Of a stretch of DNA of 23,213 nt, positions 13,910-21,040 are shown piece by piece. The stretch spans positions 1 through 23,213 of the forward strand of contig JAFAGO010000053.1 of assembly GCA_023422635.1 (NCBI GenBank), in the 5' to 3' direction. The DNA comes from Bacteroidota bacterium (GTDB lineage Bacteria > Bacteroidota > Bacteroidia > Flavobacteriales > Weeksellaceae). Each line of letters starts with the position of its first letter. Position 1 is the stretch's first letter. The notes beneath the pieces are model-generated. The model ran no database searches, was not told the DNA's origin, and saw nothing but the letters and a program-made list of their open reading frames with translations. Position numbers and translations under genes: made by a program.

Positions 13910-16690
13910 TTACGCAGTTACGGGTGAAAGATCAAATACTTTATTGATTACGCCGCTTTGATTTTTCTCAAACATTTTATGACTTCCTGGCGCTGGTGTA
14001 CCACTTGCAACAGGGGCAACGAGTTGAATTCCTGTATCTCGGAAATTTCTTAAAATGAACGACCAAGCCCCCATATTTTCAGGTTCTTCTTGTGCCCAAA
14101 CAATTTCTTTTCTGTTGCTGTACTTGCTTAAAATTTCATCAAACTTATCCATTTGAAGTGGGTAAATTTGTTCCAAACGTACCAGTGCAACTTTTTCGTT
14201 ATTGGTTTCTTCTTTTTTAGCAAGTAGTTCGTAGTACAATTTACCAGAACACAATACCAGTTTTTCCACTTTTTTAGGATCTGCTGTTGCATCGTCGATA
14301 ATCGGTTGAAACGCTCCATTGGCAAGATCTTCCAATTTCGAAACCACTTTTGGATGTCTCAATAACGATTTCGGCGTCATAATTACCAATGGTTTTCTGA
14401 ACGGAAATTTCATTTGTCTTCTCAATAAATGGAAGTAATTTGCAGGCGTTGTGATATTCGCCACAATGATATTTTCGTTTGCACAAAGCGTTAGGAAACG
14501 TTCTAACCTTGCGGAAGAGTGTTCTGCTCCTTGACCTTCTGATCCATGAGGAAGCATCATTACCAATCCATTTTGAACTTTCCATTTATCTTCTGCCGCT
14601 ACAATATATTGATCGACAATAATTTGAGCTCCATTCGCAAAATCACCAAACTGTGCTTCCCAAACCGTAAGTGTATTTGGAGCAGCCATTGCATATCCGT
14701 AATCAAATCCTAAAACTCCATATTCAGAAAGCAATGAGTTATAGATATTGAATTGTTGATTTTCGTTGACTTGTTTTAAAGGAACGTATTCTTCTTCATT
14801 ATCTTCCGTTTTCACTACGGCATGACGGTGAGAGAATGTGCCTCTTTCTACATCTTCCCCAGAAATTCGAATGTTTGACCCTTCTTGAAGCAAAGTTGCA
14901 TACGCCAAAAGTTCACCCATTGCCCAATCTAAAGAATCGTTATCCACCATTTTCAAGCGACCATCAAATAATTTTGTAATCTTATTGATGAATTTTTTAT
15001 CCGCTGGTAAGGTTGAAATTTTTACTGCTAATTCTTTTAATTGATCGAGATTAAAGCTGGTATCATAGGTTTTGTAAACGCTACCTTTCGCTCCGATTGG
15101 ATAATTTTTCCAAGCTTCTTCCATAAAAATGGCCATTGCATTTTTCTCAATTTCTTTAGAAGCATCGAAATCCACATCTAGAAGTTGTTTAAAATCTGAC
15201 TCCATTTTTTTCAAAACATCATCAGAAACTAAATTTTCTTTAATTAATTTTTCCTTATAAATCTCTCTTGGATTCGGATGTTTGGAAATAATTTTATAAA
15301 GATTAGGTTGCGTGAAACGAGGTTCATCCCCTTCGTTGTGTCCGTACTTTCTATATCCTAAAAGATCGATGTAAACATCTTTTCCGAATTTCGCTCTAAA
15401 ATCTGCAGCAAAACGAATTGCGTGAACAACAGCTTCCACATCATCTGCATTTACATGCATTACCGGAGATTCGGTAACTTTTGCAATATCAGTACAATAT
15501 AAAGAGGAACGGGAATCTAAATAATTGGTAGTAAAGGCAACTTGATTGTTCACCACGATATGAACTGTACCGCCCGTTTTATAGCCCTCTAACGTCATCA
15601 TTTGTGCAACTTCGTACACAATTCCTTGTCCTGCAATTGCACCATCACCATGAATAACAATTGGCAAAACTTTTTTGAAATCGTGGTATTCGTTATCCAC
15701 TTTCGCACGACAAATTCCTTCCACTAAAGAAGCGACTGTTTCAAGGTGCGATGGATTTGGTGTTAGGTTGATTTTAACGGTTTCACCGCTTTCGGTTTCA
15801 ATTGCTTTTGAAGAACCTAAATGGTATTTTACATCTCCAGAGAACACATCTTCTTCAAACTCTTTCCCTTCAAATTCTGAAAAGATTTGTTTATACGATT
15901 TACCGAAGATATTGGAAAGAACGTTCAATCTTCCGCGGTGCGCCATACCTAAAACCACTTCGTCTACGCCTAATTTTGAAGATCTTGTAATTAATTGATC
16001 CAACGCTGGAATTAAAGATTCGCCACCTTCCAAAGAAAAACGTTTTTGCCCAACAAATTTGGTATGCAAATAATTTTCAAAAGCTACCGCTTGATTCAAT
16101 TTCTTTAAAATCTCCACTTTTTCATCAGAATTAAGATTCGGATGATTTTCGTTTACTTGAAGCCAATCGCGGATAAATTGTTTTTCTGCAACGTTTTGAA
16201 TATGCATATATTCAACACCAATGGAATCACAATACGTTTTTTGAAGATGTTTAATAATATCTCTTAAAGATGCTGCACCAGACATTCCTGTTTCGGTAGC
16301 GCAATTGAATTTTTTATCAAGATCAGCATCTGACAATCCGAAGTTAGAAAGCTCCAAAGTGGGAACATGATGTCTTCTTTCGCGCACCGGATTGGTTTGT
16401 GTAAAAAGATGGCCTCGTTGTCTGTACGCTTCTATTAAGTTTACAACACGAAATTCCTTTTGAATATCTTCAGGCACTTCGCCCTTGCTTACTGCATTTT
16501 GTGTATATTGAGTTGGAGATGATACAGGAGCACTTTCTTGCTCTTCTGCATAATTTTCCAGAGCAAAATCAAACCCTTGGAAAAAAGCCTTCCAAGAAGG
16601 TTCAAGGGAATCAGGATATTGTAAATATTGTTGATACAGATCCTCAATTAGCTGAGAATGCGCTGCGTTAAGAAATGAAAATCGATCCAT
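13910..16690 (-). CDS. sucA: 2-oxoglutarate dehydrogenase E1 component
   Basis: The 926-residue thiamine-diphosphate enzyme decarboxylates 2-oxoglutarate and passes the succinyl unit to lipoyl-E2. The N-terminal E2-binding segment has LYQQYLQYPDSLEPSWKAFF (18-37). The core begins with FSLEGGESLIPALD and GMAHRGRLNVLSNIFGK (249-264). The ThDP motif opens at GDGAIAGQG (348-356) and closes at NNQVAFTTN (381-389). The transketolase-like pyrimidine domain includes SHRHAVVKTEDN and QFGDFANGAQIIVDQYI, and MMLPHGSEGQGAEHSSARLE follows. Length is in the family's usual range. It heads the operon sucA, secreted protein, sucB, with its own promoter box and an inverted repeat upstream. Confidence 0.98.
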   Translation of the reverse strand: MDRFSFLNAAHSQLIEDLYQQYLQYPDSLEPSWKAFFQGFDFALENYAEEQESAPVSSPTQYTQNAVSKGEVPEDIQKEFRVVNLIEAYRQRGHLFTQTNPVRERRHHVPTLELSNFGLSDADLDKKFNCATETGMSGAASLRDIIKHLQKTYCDSIGVEYMHIQNVAEKQFIRDWLQVNENHPNLNSDEKVEILKKLNQAVAFENYLHTKFVGQKRFSLEGGESLIPALDQLITRSSKLGVDEVVLGMAHRGRLNVLSNIFGKSYKQIFSEFEGKEFEEDVFSGDVKYHLGSSKAIETESGETVKINLTPNPSHLETVASLVEGICRAKVDNEYHDFKKVLPIVIHGDGAIAGQGIVYEVAQMMTLEGYKTGGTVHIVVNNQVAFTTNYLDSRSSLYCTDIAKVTESPVMHVNADDVEAVVHAIRFAADFRAKFGKDVYIDLLGYRKYGHNEGDEPRFTQPNLYKIISKHPNPREIYKEKLIKENLVSDDVLKKMESDFKQLLDVDFDASKEIEKNAMAIFMEEAWKNYPIGAKGSVYKTYDTSFNLDQLKELAVKISTLPADKKFINKITKLFDGRLKMVDNDSLDWAMGELLAYATLLQEGSNIRISGEDVERGTFSHRHAVVKTEDNEEEYVPLKQVNENQQFNIYNSLLSEYGVLGFDYGYAMAAPNTLTVWEAQFGDFANGAQIIVDQYIVAAEDKWKVQNGLVMMLPHGSEGQGAEHSSARLERFLTLCANENIIVANITTPANYFHLLRRQMKFPFRKPLVIMTPKSLLRHPKVVSKLEDLANGAFQPIIDDATADPKKVEKLVLCSGKLYYELLAKKEETNNEKVALVRLEQIYPLQMDKFDEILSKYSNRKEIVWAQEEPENMGAWSFILRNFRDTGIQLVAPVASGTPAPGSHKMFEKNQSGVINKVFDLSPVTA

Positions 16691-16735
16691 TATTAGCGTT
16701 TTAGACTTTGATTTTTTGAGTCATTATATAAGGCA

Positions 16736-16743
16736 CAAATTTA
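16736..16743 (-). promoter_or_regulatory. Putative -7 box (TAAATTTG) for the sucA operon
   Basis: TAAATTTG on the minus strand matches TAnnTTTG and lies about 46 bases upstream of the sucA ATG. No TTG stands at the -33 distance. The box overlaps one arm of an 11-base inverted repeat. Confidence 0.55.
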
Positions 16744-16782
16744 TGAAATTTTTACCATTTAAATGATTTTATTCATAAATTT
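16737..16782. repeat. 11-base inverted repeat around the sucA promoter
   Basis: AAATTTATGAA (16737-16747) is matched exactly by its reverse complement TTCATAAATTT (16772-16782). The spacer is 24 bases, and the palindrome ATTTAAAT (16757-16764) lies almost at its centre. One arm overlaps the -7 box. It could be an operator or a chance AT-rich match. Confidence 0.5.
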
Positions 16783-16806
16783 TGGGTTGGTTAAGATACA
16801 TAAAAT

Positions 16807-17847
16807 CTATCGATAAACAGGCAAAGAAATTTTCAAGTTCACAACTCTTTCTTCCTGTGGTGGCTCAATAAACGTTTGCAACACGTCTCCGGTGCGCATG
16901 GTGTCTTTTTTAGCCTTCTGCAGTAACATTTGAATACTGCGAACTCTACCCTCGTATGTACCTTTATAATAAATAACATACGCTTTGCTTTCATTGATGG
17001 TGCGAAAGCTAAAATTATTGTCGCTAATCCCTACTCTTTTTGAAAGTGGAATTCCATAAAAATAAGAAACCTCTTTATCTTTATAATTGGTAGGATTGGT
17101 AACCAATACCGGTAAACCGAACTCATCCTCTTTTTTAGCCAAATCCATCGTTACAAAGTTGTACACCTTATTATGGTTAAGAACAATATTTTTAAGCAAT
17201 GTGTTTTTTGAATTTTTAGCGCTAACATTAATTCCTAAAAGCAATTCTCCTTGCTGATTTTCAACCATTAAGCTGTCGTATTTTATCGCATTCAATTGCT
17301 GATCCCGCTCTACTTTATTGCTCAAAATACTTTGCAGATTGGCCATACTTTTATCTAAATTTTCCACAAAAACATCTTCCGTCCAAAAATTAACCGACCT
17401 CATTAATAATGATTTTTTGGGCGTATGAACGTACCAAGAAATTTTCGTTTTTTCTGGAGAAATAGGCGTAAATCGAATATTAATTAAAGATGGATTGGTT
17501 TCCTCACCTTCGAAAAGTTGATACTTTAAGGTTTTTCCAGGATTTTCGTATCGAATAAACATTTCACCCTTTCGATCGCGTTCTTTATCAAAAAAACTTA
17601 TAGCACTTCCCATTCCTTGATAAGGCTGATAATATTCAACGCTCATTTCCTTAGAGCTGGCGAAATAGTTGTTCCACCGAGTGAAGTTCTGAAAATTATT
17701 GAATTGAGAAAATACTTTTTCCAATGGATAATTGACTTCTTTTACCACTGTAAAACTTTTATTTTCATCTGCAAAAAAATACATCACTGCGGTGTAAATC
17801 CCAAACAAAACCGCAACACTAAACAAGAGAATTTTAATCCATCGCAT
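16807..17847 (-). CDS. Membrane-anchored SRPBCC (START-like) protein with a C-terminal GyrI-like domain
   Basis: With the start at ATG 17847 the protein has 346 residues. One N-terminal hydrophobic helix (about 4-25, KILLFSVAVLFGIYTAVMYF) probably anchors it, with the rest in the periplasm. Residues 31-175 look like an SRPBCC ligand-binding domain: KSFTVVKEVNYPLEKVFSQF, then FTRWNNYF and a GMGSAISF turn. Residues from about 210 to the end resemble the GyrI-like/AraC effector-binding fold: FGLPVLVTNP, FYGIPLSKRV, AYVIYYKGTYEGRV and ISLPVYR. Both folds bind small hydrophobic ligands, but none can be named. A longer frame starts at a TTG at 17949, but that start lies inside the glgC terminator hairpin, so I reject it. 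No terminator separates it from sucA. Confidence 0.75.
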   Translation of the reverse strand: MRWIKILLFSVAVLFGIYTAVMYFFADENKSFTVVKEVNYPLEKVFSQFNNFQNFTRWNNYFASSKEMSVEYYQPYQGMGSAISFFDKERDRKGEMFIRYENPGKTLKYQLFEGEETNPSLINIRFTPISPEKTKISWYVHTPKKSLLMRSVNFWTEDVFVENLDKSMANLQSILSNKVERDQQLNAIKYDSLMVENQQGELLLGINVSAKNSKNTLLKNIVLNHNKVYNFVTMDLAKKEDEFGLPVLVTNPTNYKDKEVSYFYGIPLSKRVGISDNNFSFRTINESKAYVIYYKGTYEGRVRSIQMLLQKAKKDTMRTGDVLQTFIEPPQEERVVNLKISLPVYR

Positions 17848-17851
17848 CTTG

Positions 17852-17883
17852 CAAAAATAGAATAAAAAGATGGACTTTAGAAA
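17852..17883 (-). promoter_or_regulatory. Putative promoter for the SRPBCC gene, predicting a leaderless mRNA
   Basis: On the minus strand TTTC (17883-17880), a 20-base spacer and TATTTTTG (17859-17852) are followed after only four bases by the ATG at 17847. If transcription starts about five bases past the box, the first base of the mRNA is the start codon. Confidence 0.5.
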
Positions 17884-17931
17884 CGCGATTAAAAAAATAA
17901 AGCGAACAAAAACTCGTTCTGAATAAGACAT

Positions 17932-17965
17932 AAAAAAAGCAAGATTCAATTTTTTTGAATCTTGC
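17932..17965 (-). terminator. Intrinsic terminator after glgC
   Basis: A perfect 11-base-pair stem GCAAGATTCAA/TTGAATCTTGC (17939-17949 with 17955-17965, loop of five) is followed on the minus strand by seven Ts (17938-17932). It starts about 25 bases past the glgC stop and closes the glycogen cluster. Confidence 0.92.
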
Positions 17966-17989
17966 CTTTATACTTATTATGAAAAAAAA

Positions 17990-19261
17990 TTATCCAATAT
18001 ACGTTCCAGGTTCAATAACTGCATTTTTTTTCACGACTACAATTCCATCTTTAATAGAATGCGTTTCATAGTCGCCATCGGGAAGATGTTTTCCACCGAT
18101 AATACTCACGTTATTCCCAATTCTACAGTTTTTATCTAAGATTGCATTTTCGATATAGCAATATTTTCCGACGCCCAAATTCGGACATCCAGATTCGTCA
18201 TTCGCCACAATTTCCTTCGTGTCCTGATAAAAATCCGCTCCCATAATATACGTATTTACAACAGTACTACCTTTATCAATACGCGTACGATTACCCACAA
18301 TTGAGTTCTCAATTTTATCCGCCATCACAATACATCCATCAGAAAAAATCGCTTTACTTACATAAGAACTTAAAATTTTCGACGGAGGAAGCATTCTCGG
18401 TCTGGTAAAAACGGGCGATGAACTAAAAAGATTGAATTTCGGAAAATCTTGACATAAATCCAAATTCGCTTCAAAGAACGAATCGATGGTACCAATATCC
18501 GTCCAATATCCATCATATTGAAAGCTTAGCGTTTTATAGCCACGATCGAGTGCATTTGGAATTAATTCTTTCCCGAAATCGTCGCCTTTATCTTCTTCAA
18601 ATATTTTTTTCAAAACACCTTTCGAGAACACATAAATTCCCATAGATGCTAAATATTCATTGCCTTGACTTTTGCTTTTTTCTGAAACTTCAGATTTCCA
18701 ATCGGGCAATAAATCGGTTGTTGGCTTTTCGATAAACGAGGTTATAACTCCTTGGTCATCCGACTTTAAAATTCCAAAACCAGTCGCATCTTTTGCGTTT
18801 ACGGGAATTGTTGCAATGGTAATATCTCCCCCATTTTCGATGTGAAAGTTCATCATTTCACGAAAATCCATTTGATACAATTGGTCGCCAGATAAAATGA
18901 GCACATAATCGTATTCATATTTATCCAGATGCTTCATGGATTGACGAACCGCATCAGCGGTACCTTGATACCAACTGTCGTTTTCCACATTTTGTTCTGC
19001 TGCCAGAATATCCACGAAACCTTTACTGAAAATATCGAAGTGGTAAGAGTTTTTGATGTGTGAATTGAGTGAGGCTGAATTGAATTGCGTAAGAACCAGG
19101 ATTTTGTTGTATCCTGAATTTAAACAGTTGGAAATAGGAATATCGACTAAACGATATTTTCCTGCAATTGGAACTGCTGGCTTCGACCTCGAATACGTGA
19201 GCGGAAATAACCGAGTTCCCCTTCCTCCGCCTAATACAACTGAGATTACATTGTCTTTCAT
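17990..19261 (-). CDS. glgC: Glucose-1-phosphate adenylyltransferase (ADP-glucose pyrophosphorylase)
   Basis: The 423-residue enzyme makes ADP-glucose, the committed step of bacterial glycogen synthesis. The nucleotidyltransferase domain has GGGRGTRLFPLTYSRSKPAV (11-30), the substrate loop WYQGTADAVRQ (about 97-107), the metal-binding Asp in LILSGDQLYQMD (121-132) and FIEKP (176-180), where Lys binds glucose-1-phosphate. The C-terminal third has left-handed beta-helix repeats (IENSIVGNRTRIDKGSTVV, then YIENAILDKNCRIGNNVSII). Allosteric control by glycolytic intermediates is usual for the family but not provable here. It is the last gene of glgB-glgA-glgC and is followed by a strong terminator. 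The 265-base gap from glgA may carry a promoter of its own, though none is clear. Confidence 0.97.
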   Translation of the reverse strand: MKDNVISVVLGGGRGTRLFPLTYSRSKPAVPIAGKYRLVDIPISNCLNSGYNKILVLTQFNSASLNSHIKNSYHFDIFSKGFVDILAAEQNVENDSWYQGTADAVRQSMKHLDKYEYDYVLILSGDQLYQMDFREMMNFHIENGGDITIATIPVNAKDATGFGILKSDDQGVITSFIEKPTTDLLPDWKSEVSEKSKSQGNEYLASMGIYVFSKGVLKKIFEEDKGDDFGKELIPNALDRGYKTLSFQYDGYWTDIGTIDSFFEANLDLCQDFPKFNLFSSSPVFTRPRMLPPSKILSSYVSKAIFSDGCIVMADKIENSIVGNRTRIDKGSTVVNTYIMGADFYQDTKEIVANDESGCPNLGVGKYCYIENAILDKNCRIGNNVSIIGGKHLPDGDYETHSIKDGIVVVKKNAVIEPGTYIG

Positions 19262-19526
19262 ATATTTATGTTTATTACTTAATTTTTTGTTTATGTTTGG
19301 GTATTAATTATTTAAAATCTTTCGAATATTTTTGTGAAACTTCCTTCAAGATAACGAATTATTTCCGCTTCGAAAAGATGCATTACTGAACGTATTTTCT
19401 GCTATAATTTCCTTTTGATTTTATTTGTTTATTCGATATCTATTTGAAGAAAACACAACATCAATAATTCCCCAAAAATTGTGTTCAATGCGCTTTTAAC
19501 AAGCACTTAAAGTTACAAAAAATTTC

Positions 19527-20942
19527 TTATTTCTCATAAAGAGACAAATAATTTTCAGCTGATTTTTCCCAAGAGAAATCGAAATTCATATTGGTGTGTA
19601 CCAAAGAAGTACGGTATTCTTCATTATAGTAAATCTCCAACGCTCGATGCATCGCATGTACCGCATCATCCGAACCCGCATTTACAAAATTAATTCCTGC
19701 GCCACCACTTGTAACATCTTGCACCGTATCTCGCAATCCGCCAATATAGCGCACAATGGGAATTGTTCCGTAACGCATCGCATACATTTGATTGAGTCCA
19801 CAAGGTTCAACTCGAGAAGGCATTAATAGAAAATCTGAAGAAGCGTAAATTTTATGAGAAAGGTATTCTTTGTACCCTAAATCCAAAGCGAAATTCACAA
19901 ATACCTGATTGAGTTCCTTCAAGCGATTTTCAATATGAATATCACCAGAACCAAGAATTATGATATTCAATCCACCTTGCGTTTGTTGGATGCTCTTCTG
20001 AACAATATCCGGCAACAAATCGGCACCCTTTTCTCCCGCAAATCTTCCAATAAAGGAAAACAAAGGAAGATTAGGATTTAAACCATATTCTTCACACAAT
20101 GCTTTTTTACTATTCCATTTCCCTTCGTGTACATCAGTAACATCATAATTGTAACTTAAAAAAGAATCGGTTTTTGGGTTCCAAACTTCAGTATCAATCC
20201 CATTGATAATTCCGTATGCTTTCGCATGTTCTTGACGAACAAGATTTTCTAAACCCTTAAAACTCTGAAAAAGCTCTTCCAAATAACCACCAGATACCGC
20301 ATTAAAAGCGTGACAACATTTAATCATCGTCGCTAAAGGATTAATCCATCCTGACCAATCCAGAATTCGTAAATCTGTTGATCCATTAATCCAAGGAAAA
20401 TAATCGATCATCTCCCAACGCATTTGCCCTTGATATTCACCATTATGAATGGTTCCGATGGTTTTAACGCCTTTTAAAAGAGTGAACTCTGGACAATTTT
20501 CTACCATGAAAGGAACCAAACCGGTGTGATAATCGTGGCAATGAAGAACATCCGGACGAATTCCTGATGCAGAAAGCCAATGCAAAACAGCATGTTGGAA
20601 AGCAAGAAACTGTTGACTTTCATCCCAATATCCATAAGGATTATCGCGATCTAAAAGTCCAGGAATTTTCACTAAATACAAGTCAAAGCCCAAAACACAT
20701 GCTTTTTCTTTCATGACTTGAACAGAAAAAGTTTTGTTTTTCTGGTGGATATATCCATCAAAAACCACATCGAAATGATGATCATGAACAAAAGGTTTGT
20801 TGTACCACGGCATTACCACTTTAGCGTCGATTCCTTCTTTCTTATTTTGATATTTTGGAAGCGCACCAACCACATCTGCCAAACCACCCACTTTTGCCAC
20901 GGGATAGCACTCCATACTCAAGTGATAAATCGTCATATTCAT
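19527..20942 (-). CDS. glgA: Glycogen synthase (GT5, ADP-glucose type)
   Basis: The 471-residue GT-B glycosyltransferase extends alpha-1,4-glucan from ADP-glucose. Features in order: the N-terminal KVGGLADVVGALPK loop (17-30, Lys17 contacting the ADP-glucose phosphates), CHDYHTG (135-141), TIHNGEYQG (164-172), INGIDTEVWNP (246-256), the C-terminal domain signature FIGRFAGEKGADLL (297-310) with Arg300 and Lys305, and MPSRVEPCGLNQMYAMRYGT (374-393) with the catalytic-loop Glu379. Length matches the bacterial enzyme (about 475). ATG at 20942 and a second Met two codons later are both possible starts. It lies 98 bases after glgB in the same direction with no terminator between, so co-transcription is likely. 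Confidence 0.96.
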   Translation of the reverse strand: MNMTIYHLSMECYPVAKVGGLADVVGALPKYQNKKEGIDAKVVMPWYNKPFVHDHHFDVVFDGYIHQKNKTFSVQVMKEKACVLGFDLYLVKIPGLLDRDNPYGYWDESQQFLAFQHAVLHWLSASGIRPDVLHCHDYHTGLVPFMVENCPEFTLLKGVKTIGTIHNGEYQGQMRWEMIDYFPWINGSTDLRILDWSGWINPLATMIKCCHAFNAVSGGYLEELFQSFKGLENLVRQEHAKAYGIINGIDTEVWNPKTDSFLSYNYDVTDVHEGKWNSKKALCEEYGLNPNLPLFSFIGRFAGEKGADLLPDIVQKSIQQTQGGLNIIILGSGDIHIENRLKELNQVFVNFALDLGYKEYLSHKIYASSDFLLMPSRVEPCGLNQMYAMRYGTIPIVRYIGGLRDTVQDVTSGGAGINFVNAGSDDAVHAMHRALEIYYNEEYRTSLVHTNMNFDFSWEKSAENYLSLYEK

Positions 20943-21040
20943 TTGGTTTTTAAATTTTTCCAGTTTTTTACTGCGCTGTATATTTCAAGTGTGAATATTC
21001 ACATGTTCAATCAAGAACGATTAAGATTTCCTTATTTGCA

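Noticed and set aside
14128..14585. Two alternative minus-strand frames inside sucA
   Set aside because: They are out-of-frame readings within a well-supported sucA sequence.
17848..17949. N-terminal extension of the SRPBCC protein from a TTG codon
   Set aside because: The start would lie in the glgC terminator hairpin, and the extra residues add a second odd hydrophobic stretch. The ATG at 17847 follows a good promoter box.
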